Assembly (NCBI GenBank): GCA_903879765.1
Contig: CAIRMS010000353.1
Span: 1-10,498, forward strand
Length of the DNA stretch: 10,498 bases
Source: an uncultured Flavobacteriales bacterium
GTDB taxonomy: Bacteria > Bacteroidota > Bacteroidia > Flavobacteriales_D > Crocinitomicaceae
Reading direction: 5' to 3'
In this document: piece after piece, positions 1 through 7,161 of the stretch
Layout of the letters: every line of letters begins with the position of its first letter
Numbering within the stretch: position 1 is the first letter of the stretch
The notes under the pieces: model-generated
The model's database searches: none
Told to the model about the DNA's origin: nothing
What the model saw: the letters and a program-made list of their open reading frames with translations, nothing else
Translations under genes and position numbers: made by a program

Positions 1-280
1 CAAGTTCAATTAACGAGTGCATCGTAGGCTCACCACCTGTAATCACTACAAAACGAGCATTCACCGCTAAAACTTCGTTTACGATGGAATCAATTGTCAT
101 GAATTGATCTGGCGTGCTTTCCCAACTTTCTTTTACATCACACCATACGCAGCCAACATCGCATCCTGCAGTTCGAATAAAATAGGCTGTCCGTCCAGAA
201 TGAAAACCTTCACCTTGAATCGTGAAGAAATGTTCCATGATTGGAAGATGGTTACTTGCATACAAAAGTTGATTCGACAT
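1..280 (-). CDS. queE: 7-carboxy-7-deazaguanine synthase QueE (N-terminal part; cut by window edge)
   Basis: Radical-SAM enzyme that converts 6-carboxy-5,6,7,8-tetrahydropterin to 7-carboxy-7-deazaguanine on the route to preQ0 and queuosine; cytoplasmic. The 93 readable residues carry the family hallmarks: IQGEG near residues 21-25, HSGRTAYFIR at 27-36, the iron-sulfur motif CDVGCVWC (Cys40, Cys44, Cys47, a CxxxCxxC pattern), the DVKESW stretch after it, and the SAM-contacting TGGEP at 81-85. The C-terminal half lies beyond base 1. The start is the ATG at 280-278. A second Met (residue 15, just before EHFFTIQGEG) is possible, but Bacteroidota homologues usually have a short N-terminal extension. 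A TAACTTTG box ends four bases before the first ATG. The gene is divergent from the secreted-protein gene at 369. Identity is firm. Confidence 0.93.
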   Translation of the reverse strand, partial: MSNQLLYASNHLPIMEHFFTIQGEGFHSGRTAYFIRTAGCDVGCVWCDVKESWESTPDQFMTIDSIVNEVLAVNARFVVITGGEPTMHSLIEL

Positions 281-284
281 GGAA

Positions 285-292
285 CAAAGTTA
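285..292 (-). promoter_or_regulatory. Bacteroidota -7 promoter element before queE
   Basis: Reading the minus strand, TAACTTTG matches the TAnnTTTG -7 consensus of the Bacteroidota primary sigma factor exactly. Only four bases separate it from the queE ATG, so the transcript would begin at or next to the start codon. I see no convincing TTG/TTTG -33 element 17-23 bases upstream. The same box with the same spacing stands before lpxD. Confidence 0.5.
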
Positions 293-340
293 AACAATTC
301 TGCACGTTATTATCGGTCGTTTTTTCAATATGATTTTCAT

Positions 341-348
341 TATATTTG
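341..348 (+). promoter_or_regulatory. Bacteroidota -7 promoter element before the secreted-protein gene
   Basis: TATATTTG matches TAnnTTTG exactly and lies 20 bases before the ATG at 369, which would give a leader of roughly 15 bases. Only a T-run (320-325) sits where a -33 TTTG is expected, so the upstream element is weak. No Shine-Dalgarno is visible in the leader, as is usual in this phylum. Confidence 0.5.
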
Positions 349-368
349 TTTTAACCTAAACTAAAATT

Positions 369-1298
369 ATGAAGCAAATCATTACTTTTCATTTTCTCTT
401 TCTCTCCTATTTACTTTCCGCTCAACAAATTGCGAATAGCAATATGGAATCATGGGATAACCTTGGATTAACAACAGAAGAACCTACAAATTGGAACGGT
501 TTTAAATCTGGCTCAGGTGGACTTGTTTCATTCGGTTCTCAACAAATTGAGCAATCAACAGCCATTCGCGCTAATGCAACTGGAATGTACTGCACTAGAA
601 TTTGGTCAAAAAGTACGCTTGGTATTGTTGCCAATGGAACCATGACTTTAGGTCAGATTAACATGGGTAGTACAACTGCCTCAAGTCCGTTGAACTATAA
701 TTATTCAAAAACATCAGATTCCCTTTTTTCTGAACCAATTTCAACGGTACCAGATTCCGTTGTCTTTTGGGCGAAATATACTGCTGGAACTGGACAACAA
801 GCAAGAATGCATGCCATTATTCATGATAGTGCCGATGTTCATGATCCAATTGATGCAGGGTCGCAACCATTTGTTGTTGCCCGAGCGGAATTAAATTATG
901 CTCCAACAGCCGGAAATTGGGTGCGATTTTCCGCACCATTTGCATATGAAGTGCAAACAGGGCTAATGCCTATAGCGAAATACATTCTTCTGACATTTGC
1001 GACGAACAAAAATCCAGGTGGTGGTGCGGCGAATGATGAGGTGTTGATAGATGACATTGAATTGATTTACAATGCGAGTTCGATTAATGAATTTCAGTCA
1101 ACTGTTCAAATTTATTATTCTACCGCGCAAGGATTGATGTCCAAAAACCTTTCCATGGATACAAATCTTTCCATTTACAGTATTACCGGACAGTTGGTTA
1201 AAAAGGGTAGCCTAGCACAATTGAGCGGAGGCTCCTTACCTTCCGGACAATACCTTTTGAACTTCCAAGGGAAAAGTCAGAAATTGTTCATTCCGTAA
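369..1298 (+). CDS. Secreted PCMD-like protein with T9SS type A C-terminal sorting domain
   Basis: Predicted exported protein of 309 residues. Residues 1-18 form a Sec signal peptide (hydrophobic core, likely cleavage after Ala18 before QQ). Residues about 25-235 resemble the PCMD domain, a beta-sandwich often found on Bacteroidota surface proteins. The NMESWDN opening, the EPTNW segment, the ARMHAIIHDS strand, the WVRFSAPFAY strand and the closing GGGAANDEVLIDDIELIY block fit that family. Residues about 237-309 resemble a Por/T9SS type A sorting tail: LSIYSITGQLV, then LPSGQYLLNFQGKSQK. The protein would cross the inner membrane by Sec and the outer membrane by T9SS, ending on the surface or outside. 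The next gene is a TonB-dependent receptor beginning within nine bases of the stop, so both are probably on one mRNA. PCMD is named for putative carbohydrate metabolism, but no catalytic residues can be assigned; ligand binding is inference. Confidence 0.8.
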   Translation: MKQIITFHFLFLSYLLSAQQIANSNMESWDNLGLTTEEPTNWNGFKSGSGGLVSFGSQQIEQSTAIRANATGMYCTRIWSKSTLGIVANGTMTLGQINMGSTTASSPLNYNYSKTSDSLFSEPISTVPDSVVFWAKYTAGTGQQARMHAIIHDSADVHDPIDAGSQPFVVARAELNYAPTAGNWVRFSAPFAYEVQTGLMPIAKYILLTFATNKNPGGGAANDEVLIDDIELIYNASSINEFQSTVQIYYSTAQGLMSKNLSMDTNLSIYSITGQLVKKGSLAQLSGGSLPSGQYLLNFQGKSQKLFIP

Positions 1299-1307
1299 GT
1301 GCAGCGA

Positions 1308-3719
1308 ATGAAGGTTTTAATTTCTGTTTGTTGTATTCTATTTTTTCATCACGTTCATGCTCAAAATCTCAAGGTAAGCGGTTTTGTGTATGATGAAGAT
1401 AAACAAGCTATTCGAAGTGCAAGAATAAGTGTTGTTGGTGAAAGTATTGGTGTGTTTTCAAAGTCTGATGGATCTTATGAGCTGTTAATTCATCCTGGAC
1501 AATTAACGCTTCGCTGTAAAATCGATGGAGGACAAGTCGATACTGTTTTCATTGAAAATCTTCAAAGTGATTTAGTACACGATTTCTATTTAAAGGATCG
1601 AGTGCAAAGTGTGGAACAAGTCAAAGTAACCGTGGGTAAATTCGACAAACCGATCGAAGAGCAGACCGTTACGATGTTGGTGTTAAAACCCGAACTCATT
1701 GAAAATAAGAATACACGCAGCATTGAAACTGCTCTTGATCAAACTCCTGGTTTGAATATTTTAGATGGGGAACCCCAAATTCGCGGTGGAAGTGGATTTA
1801 CATTCGGTGTCGGATCTAAAGTTGCTGTACTTGTCGATGATATGCCCATGCTTTCTGGGGATGCTGGTCGACCCGAATGGGGATTTATTCCGGTTGAAAA
1901 CATCAGTCAGGTGGAAGTGACCAAAGGCGCCGCATCGGTGTTGTCCGGAAGTTCAGCTTTATCTGGCTCCATCCACATCCGAACAGCCTATCCAAAAGCA
2001 AAGCCACTGACGAAAGTTCAAATGTATTCCGGATTATATTCGAATCCTTCCAATTCTTCCATGAAGTGGAATGAACAATATCCTGGAATTCAGGGCTTAA
2101 CTTTTTTACATACAAGACGAATTGGACGTTTGGATGTTGTTTTTGGTGGGAATCTAAACCTGGATCATGGCTACATAGGTCCACCCAAAACGGACTCACT
2201 TGTTGCGACCGTATTCCCAGACACCATAACGAATTTTACAGAACAGGACTTGGTCTCAAAACGTGCGCGCATGAACTTTAACCTGCGCTATCGCTCGGAA
2301 AAAGTAAAAGGATTATACATTGGACTAAATGGAAACTTCATGAAGATGCATACTTCGATGCCTTTGGCATGGCTGAATGATTCGTCTGGATTGTATCGTG
2401 CGTATCCCGGGGCAATTTTTTTGCAAGATCAGTTTATTTTCAACGTAGATCCTTTCATCCATTATTTAACAGAAAACAAAGGTCGACACTATTTGCGTTC
2501 AAGGTTATTAAAAGTGGACAATCAAATGTCCGCGAATCAATCCAATAAAGCCATGACTTATTATGGTGATTACATGTATCAGCGCAAATTGACAGATTGG
2601 AAACAGATTGAAATGATTGCTGGTGTAACCGGTACATTGACCAATTCAGAGGCAAATATTTATAGTGGATCGGGGTCGCCGAGTAATCAAGTATTAAATG
2701 TTTCGGCTTATACACAATTGGAAAGTAAATGGAACGAACGATTGAATCTTTCCGCTGGTGGACGCTACGAGTACTTTCAGTTGAATGATACCATCACGGC
2801 AAGCAAGCCTATCTTCCGAGCTGGAACAACGTATCGAATTCACAAAGCCACCTATTTACGGGCCTCCTTTGGACAAGGATTTCGTTTTCCAACAATCACG
2901 GAGCGATTTATTAAAACAGGTGTAGGAAACTTCGGCGTTTTCCCAAATCCAAATTTAAAACCTGAAAGCAGTTGGAATGCGGAAATCGGTATCAAGCAGG
3001 GCATCAAACTAGGAAGTGTTTTAGGATACCTGGATGTTGCTGGATTTTGGCAGGAATACCAAAATACCATCGAATACATGTTTGGGATTTGGCACGAATT
3101 AACATCCGTTCAGGACATGGGTTCCAGTGCTGGATTTATGTTTTTAAACACAGGGAATTCTAGGGTTACTGGAATTGATGTTTCCTATGCGGGAAAAGCA
3201 CAAACTTCCAAAAAGAATGAGTTGACTTTCCTTTTGGGATATAATTACATCGTACCAATTACACTCAGTCCGAATTACGTCTATGCGACGGACTCCTTGA
3301 ATCGGGTTTTTAGCTATCAATCAACATCCCTGGATCCAAGTAAAGGAATCTTGAAATACCGTTTCTTACACAATGTGAAATTGGATGCGGAACATACTTG
3401 GAACAAAAAGATTTCCTTCGGTATGAGTGCCAAGTATTTTTCGAAAATCGTGAACATGGATGCCATCATCAAAGACTTTGAGCAAGTGACCGTTGATAAT
3501 GAATTATTACAGGACTTAACATACATGGACTATTTTCAGTCGCATCGTTTTGGTAATTGGATTTTTGATGCTAGATTGTCTTTCAATTTCTCCGAACAGC
3601 ACAAATTAGCGGTGATTGGTAGCAATATTTTCAATCGAACATATTCTTTGCGTCCATTAAAAATTGAAGCACCAAGAACCATCATGGTTCAATACACCTA
3701 TCGTTTGGAAGGGAAATGA
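1308..3719 (+). CDS. TonB-dependent outer-membrane receptor with carboxypeptidase-regulatory-like N-terminal domain
   Basis: Outer-membrane active transporter energised by TonB-ExbBD; substrate unknown. I chose the ATG at 1308 (803 residues) because it gives a compact signal peptide MKVLISVCCILFFHHVHA with cleavage after Ala18. An in-frame GTG at 1299, directly after the upstream stop, would add three residues. Domains in order: a carboxypeptidase-regulatory-like beta domain (about 20-95, VSGFVYDEDKQAIRSARISV and SKSDGSYEL), the plug (about 105-226, with TPGLNILDGEPQIRGG, VAVLVDDMPM, and VENISQVEVTKGAASVLSGSSALSG), then a beta-barrel to the C-terminus (about 235-803) with FRFPTITERF and PNPNLKPESSWNAEIG blocks and a final strand MVQYTYRLEGK. 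No SusD-like partner is present, which argues against a classical Sus glycan system; a siderophore-, cobalamin- or peptide-type substrate is as likely. The partner is probably the secreted protein upstream. It ends three bases from convergent cinA. Confidence 0.93.
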   Translation: MKVLISVCCILFFHHVHAQNLKVSGFVYDEDKQAIRSARISVVGESIGVFSKSDGSYELLIHPGQLTLRCKIDGGQVDTVFIENLQSDLVHDFYLKDRVQSVEQVKVTVGKFDKPIEEQTVTMLVLKPELIENKNTRSIETALDQTPGLNILDGEPQIRGGSGFTFGVGSKVAVLVDDMPMLSGDAGRPEWGFIPVENISQVEVTKGAASVLSGSSALSGSIHIRTAYPKAKPLTKVQMYSGLYSNPSNSSMKWNEQYPGIQGLTFLHTRRIGRLDVVFGGNLNLDHGYIGPPKTDSLVATVFPDTITNFTEQDLVSKRARMNFNLRYRSEKVKGLYIGLNGNFMKMHTSMPLAWLNDSSGLYRAYPGAIFLQDQFIFNVDPFIHYLTENKGRHYLRSRLLKVDNQMSANQSNKAMTYYGDYMYQRKLTDWKQIEMIAGVTGTLTNSEANIYSGSGSPSNQVLNVSAYTQLESKWNERLNLSAGGRYEYFQLNDTITASKPIFRAGTTYRIHKATYLRASFGQGFRFPTITERFIKTGVGNFGVFPNPNLKPESSWNAEIGIKQGIKLGSVLGYLDVAGFWQEYQNTIEYMFGIWHELTSVQDMGSSAGFMFLNTGNSRVTGIDVSYAGKAQTSKKNELTFLLGYNYIVPITLSPNYVYATDSLNRVFSYQSTSLDPSKGILKYRFLHNVKLDAEHTWNKKISFGMSAKYFSKIVNMDAIIKDFEQVTVDNELLQDLTYMDYFQSHRFGNWIFDARLSFNFSEQHKLAVIGSNIFNRTYSLRPLKIEAPRTIMVQYTYRLEGK

Positions 3720-3722
3720 TTC

Positions 3723-4961
3723 TTATTCTTTAACTAATTCGTAGCGAAGCCAGTTTAAGGCACTTAAAACAGTCATTTGAAGGTTGCGTTCACGATTGTC
3801 TCCGAATTGAAATTTCCGTGCAATCGTTTTTCCTGAAATACACAATCCAACCCAAACCAATCCAACTGGTTTATCCACCGTACCTCCGTTAGGACCAGCA
3901 ATTCCTGTGGTCGAGATACATACATCCACCCCTAATTTTTTTGCGCCGTTTTCAGCCATTTCCAACGCAACTTTTTCACTTACAGCCCCTTCCGAAAGTA
4001 ATGAGTCTACGGAAACACCACAAATCCGATGCTTTAGGTCGTTGGAATAGGTGAGGAGTGAACCCATAAAATAATCTGACGCTCCTGAAATACTGGTAAT
4101 TTGCTGTGCTAAAAGTCCACTCGTGCAACTTTCAACTGTACCAATTGTTTTTCGTTTGTTATTCAATAATTTACCGATAACTTCGGGCAACGAATCATGT
4201 TCATACCCAAAAACAGCTTCAGGAAGTCGATTGGATAATTCCCTGAAAAATTCCATGATTTCAGCTTGATCTTCTTTTCCTTCGTATGAGGTGATGCGCA
4301 GCTTGACAAGTCCTGGAGAAGGAAGGTAGGCTAATCCAAATCCTCTTTCGCGAATACGGTCCTCCCAATCACTAATTTGTTCTGCCAAAAATGATTCGCC
4401 AATTCCTTGCGTTAATGCCGTGTAATGGTACATTGCTTTTAGTTGGAAACGTTGCATCAATCGCGGAATCAATTCCTCTGTCACAATACCTTTCATCTCA
4501 TAAGGAACACCAGGCAAAGAAACGCAATAGCGGCCGTTCTTCTCAAACATCATTCCAGCAGCAGTGCCATATTTATTTGGCAAAATTTCACAATCTACGG
4601 GTAAAGCAGCTTGTTGGATATTGGATTCCAACATGGGACGATTACGAGAGGCAAAATACGCTTCAATTTTCGTTAATGTTGGTTGATGAATTTCTAGTTT
4701 CGTTTCAAAAAACTCACACAAGGTATGTTTTGTGATGTCATCCTTCGTTGGACCAAGTCCGCCGGTAATAATGACACAATTTGTTTCTGGATAACAGTGA
4801 TCAAGCGCCTCTAGAATACGGTGCTTGTCATCGGCAACAACAATCGAGCGCGTTACTCGAGCACCAATTTTGGATAATTCTTGTCCTAACCAGGAAGCGT
4901 TTGTGTTAATGGTTTGCCCAATCAACAGCTCATCGCCGATGGCTAGTATTTCAATGTTCAT
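3723..4961 (-). CDS. cinA: CinA family protein: NMN deamidase / competence-damage-inducible protein
   Basis: Two-domain cytoplasmic protein of 412 residues, the usual full length. The N-terminal molybdopterin-binding-like domain (about 1-170; IGDELLIGQTINTN at 8-21, ITGGLGPTKDD at 65-75, SLPGVPYEM at 148-156) is linked in the family to ADP-ribose pyrophosphatase activity. The C-terminal PncC-type domain (about 255-412) deamidates nicotinamide mononucleotide to nicotinic acid mononucleotide in NAD salvage. It shows VESCTSG with the presumed catalytic Ser278, SGASDYFMGSLLTYSN at 292-307, and TTGIAGPNGGT at 351-361. ESCTSG has Ser where ESCTGG is commoner; both occur in the family, so activity is expected. 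The ATG overlaps the TGA of rlmD by four bases (ATGA), implying translational coupling. It is the last gene of the lpxD-to-cinA run and meets the receptor gene tail-to-tail with three bases between stops and no visible terminator. The competence role is by name only. Confidence 0.95.
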   Translation of the reverse strand: MNIEILAIGDELLIGQTINTNASWLGQELSKIGARVTRSIVVADDKHRILEALDHCYPETNCVIITGGLGPTKDDITKHTLCEFFETKLEIHQPTLTKIEAYFASRNRPMLESNIQQAALPVDCEILPNKYGTAAGMMFEKNGRYCVSLPGVPYEMKGIVTEELIPRLMQRFQLKAMYHYTALTQGIGESFLAEQISDWEDRIRERGFGLAYLPSPGLVKLRITSYEGKEDQAEIMEFFRELSNRLPEAVFGYEHDSLPEVIGKLLNNKRKTIGTVESCTSGLLAQQITSISGASDYFMGSLLTYSNDLKHRICGVSVDSLLSEGAVSEKVALEMAENGAKKLGVDVCISTTGIAGPNGGTVDKPVGLVWVGLCISGKTIARKFQFGDNRERNLQMTVLSALNWLRYELVKE

Positions 4962-6385
4962 TTTCGAACGAATTTAGCAATGGATTCGATGTGTCCTGTA
5001 TGTGGGAATTGATCCGCAAGCGCATATTTTTCAAGTTCATAACCAGCCTCTTTCAAGGTGTTTGCGTCCCTTGCTTGTGTAGATGGATTACAGGAAATGT
5101 ACACGATGTGCTGTGCTCCTAAATCAATAACTTTTTGAAGTGTTTTTGGAGCAATTCCTGCTCTTGGAGGATCTAGAACAATACACGAGATATTTCCTTG
5201 GTAATGTGGATATTCTTTCAGGAATTTACCTACATCTGCCGCATAAAAGTCGATGCTGTGAATGCCGTTCTTTATGGCGTTTTCACGTGCATCCTCAATT
5301 GCCTTTTCAACAATATCAACACCAACAATCTTTACTGTTGGATTTCGTTTCGCTAGTAATTGACCAATTGTACCCGTGCCACAAAATAAATCCATAACAA
5401 CTTTTTCAGCTGGAATTTCTTCTTCGAAGACGTAATCAAGTGCTTTTGCGTAGAGTAATTCGGCGCAGGATGGATTTGTCTGAAAAAAACTTTCCATCGA
5501 GATTTGAAAGGTCAATCCGGAGAGAACCTCTTCGATTACTTCTTGACCGAAAATCAATTTGGATGTACCATTTTCAATTTTCGCACGGTCTGCAACATTG
5601 TCATTTTCAGTGTGCCATAATCCAGCAATTCGACCAGGCAAAAGGTTTTGCAAAAATTCCGCGAATTTGGATACATCAAATTGATTGTCTACATCTGAGG
5701 ATGTCACTAAGTTCAACAACAATTGACTGGTGTGAAATGATTTACGAACAACAATGTGACGAAAGAAACCTGTTTTTTTAGGAGGATGCCAAGCAGGGAG
5801 ATTCGTTGCTTTTAAGAAAAGTCTTATTTCACGAAGTTTGGTTTCCCATTCTTCATCAAACATTCCAGATGCTTTGTTCAAACTCTCCACTTTCCACCAA
5901 GTACCACGACGTTTAAAGCCTAATGCAAATGCATCGTCTAATTCTTCATTTGTTTCTAGGTCATGCTCAATGCACGAGAAACTATATTCCATTTTATTTC
6001 GGTAGAAATAATGTTTTGGGGAAGAAATAAATGCATCGAATCGTTCACGAACTTCTTTAATTCCGCTCAGTCGTTCAAAGGTTGTCAGGGTTGATTCTCG
6101 TTTGACTTCCTCTTGTTTTTCAACTGGTACATGTATGTAGGGGCCGCCGGAAATTTCTTGAAATCGTTGTTCTGTTTCAAATTCTGAGCGTTTTTCAACT
6201 TCGATTAATTTCGCTTCTGCGTAATTTTTTCTTTTTGTTTCAATGCGTACTCTTACGGTTTGACCAGGAAACGTATTGTCTACGAAAACAACAAATTGAC
6301 CATGTTCTGTTTCTAATTTTGCAATCCCTCGTCCACCAAAAGCATAGTCCGTAATTACAACGGATATTTCATCACCTCTTTTCAT
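4958..6385 (-). CDS. rlmD: RNA (uracil-5-)methyltransferase, RlmD/RumA type, apparently lacking the Fe-S cluster ligands
   Basis: SAM-dependent enzyme that C5-methylates a uridine, most likely 23S rRNA U1939. The 475 residues begin with a TRAM RNA-binding domain (about 1-62, VVITDYAFGGRGIAK). The central RNA-recognition region includes KMEYSFS at 131-137. The Rossmann methyltransferase domain (about 285-475) has FFQTNP with Gln302, the SAM motif DLFCGTGTIG at 332-341, LDPPRAG at 404-410, the nucleophile Cys432 in YISCNPST, and the general base Glu467 in HIESIAKF. Catalysis therefore looks intact. The oddity is the region that normally holds C-x5-CGGC: here residues 73-82 read QRFQEISGGP, and the position of the fourth ligand is Ala172. 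All four cysteines are replaced. Start ATG overlaps the lpxA stop by one base (TAATG), and the stop overlaps cinA, so it sits inside the operon. A different RNA target (tRNA U54 or 23S U747) cannot be excluded. Confidence 0.9.
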   Translation of the reverse strand: MKRGDEISVVITDYAFGGRGIAKLETEHGQFVVFVDNTFPGQTVRVRIETKRKNYAEAKLIEVEKRSEFETEQRFQEISGGPYIHVPVEKQEEVKRESTLTTFERLSGIKEVRERFDAFISSPKHYFYRNKMEYSFSCIEHDLETNEELDDAFALGFKRRGTWWKVESLNKASGMFDEEWETKLREIRLFLKATNLPAWHPPKKTGFFRHIVVRKSFHTSQLLLNLVTSSDVDNQFDVSKFAEFLQNLLPGRIAGLWHTENDNVADRAKIENGTSKLIFGQEVIEEVLSGLTFQISMESFFQTNPSCAELLYAKALDYVFEEEIPAEKVVMDLFCGTGTIGQLLAKRNPTVKIVGVDIVEKAIEDARENAIKNGIHSIDFYAADVGKFLKEYPHYQGNISCIVLDPPRAGIAPKTLQKVIDLGAQHIVYISCNPSTQARDANTLKEAGYELEKYALADQFPHTGHIESIAKFVRK

Positions 6386-7161
6386 TAAATCATCCCTCTG
6401 ATTACGCCTTTATCTGATGCTTGAATAAAACCAATGATTTCATCTCTCAAGGGTGTTTTATCCATGCTTTGAAGTACGGCATCTACACCTTTTGAAAGGT
6501 TGCTGTTTTGAACGTAAATAGTTCTGTAAATATCTTCAATTTCACGAACTTGTTCATCCGTATATCCTCTACGTCTTAATCCAACGGAATTCACTCCCGC
6601 AAACGTCAGCGGTTCACGTGCAGCTTTGATGTATGGCGGAACATCTTTTCGAATCAACGAAGCTCCACCAATAAAAGCGTGCTTACCGATGTGAGCAAAT
6701 TGCTGTGCTGCAACTTTTCCTTCTAGGATGGCAAAATCATCAATGATGACATGTCCAGATAAACCAGTATAACTGGCTAAAATAACATTGTTCCCAATTT
6801 GACAATCGTGAGCAACGTGAACATACGTCATGAGTAAGCAATTGTCACCAATGGCCGTTTTCATTTTATCACTTGTACCACGATGAATCGTCACACATTC
6901 TCTAATTTTAGTGTTATTACCGATTTCGACCGTTGTATATTCGTTGTCAAATTTCAAATCCTGTGGAACAACTCCAAGTACAGCACCAGGAAAAACTTCA
7001 CAATCTTCTCCGATGCGCGTTCCGGGATACAAGGCAACGTTTGAGTGAATTCTTGTTCCATTTCCAATGATGACATCTTCGTGAATGACAGCGAATGGAT
7101 CAATTCGGACGTTTTGTCCAATTTGGGCATCTTTCGAAACCGAGGCTAGTGATGAAATCAT
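6385..7161 (-). CDS. lpxA: Acyl-ACP--UDP-N-acetylglucosamine O-acyltransferase LpxA
   Basis: First committed step of lipid A synthesis: transfer of a 3-hydroxyacyl chain from acyl carrier protein to the 3-OH of UDP-GlcNAc; cytoplasmic trimer. The 258 residues match family length. Residues 1-180 are left-handed beta-helix hexapeptide repeats (DAQIGQNVRI, DVIIGNGTRI, DCQIGNNVI and others). TIHRGT lies at 91-96, and the catalytic base is His118 in VHVAHDC (E. coli His125). His115 and His137 correspond to E. coli His122 and His144. The C-terminal helical part begins after DVPPYIKA and contains GVNSVGLRRRGY. By counting from the catalytic His, E. coli His160 corresponds to Gln153 here (AAQQF for AVHQF). 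Gly165 corresponds to the E. coli chain-length residue Gly173. The ATG abuts the lpxC-fabZ stop with no gap, and the stop shares one base with the rlmD start. Confidence 0.97.
   Translation of the reverse strand: MISSLASVSKDAQIGQNVRIDPFAVIHEDVIIGNGTRIHSNVALYPGTRIGEDCEVFPGAVLGVVPQDLKFDNEYTTVEIGNNTKIRECVTIHRGTSDKMKTAIGDNCLLMTYVHVAHDCQIGNNVILASYTGLSGHVIIDDFAILEGKVAAQQFAHIGKHAFIGGASLIRKDVPPYIKAAREPLTFAGVNSVGLRRRGYTDEQVREIEDIYRTIYVQNSNLSKGVDAVLQSMDKTPLRDEIIGFIQASDKGVIRGMI

Noticed and set aside
104..364. Plus-strand 86-codon open frame
   Set aside because: It is antisense to queE, whose QueE motifs on the minus strand are unmistakable, and its peptide has no recognisable features.
281..368. preQ1 riboswitch in front of queE
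   Set aside because: The predicted leader is almost absent and no pseudoknot-forming motif is visible in the 88 bases.
1299..1307. GTG start for the TonB-dependent receptor
   Set aside because: It is in frame and possible, but the ATG at 1308 gives a cleaner signal peptide; the difference is only three residues.
4110..4135. CinA ESCTSG in place of ESCTGG as a possible inactivating change
   Set aside because: Ser at this position occurs in other CinA/PncC proteins, and the catalytic Ser and the downstream TGIAGPNGGT motif are intact.
5440..5781. Plus-strand 113-codon open frame inside rlmD
   Set aside because: It is a shadow of the methyltransferase gene, with low-complexity basic peptide content and no promoter or start signal.
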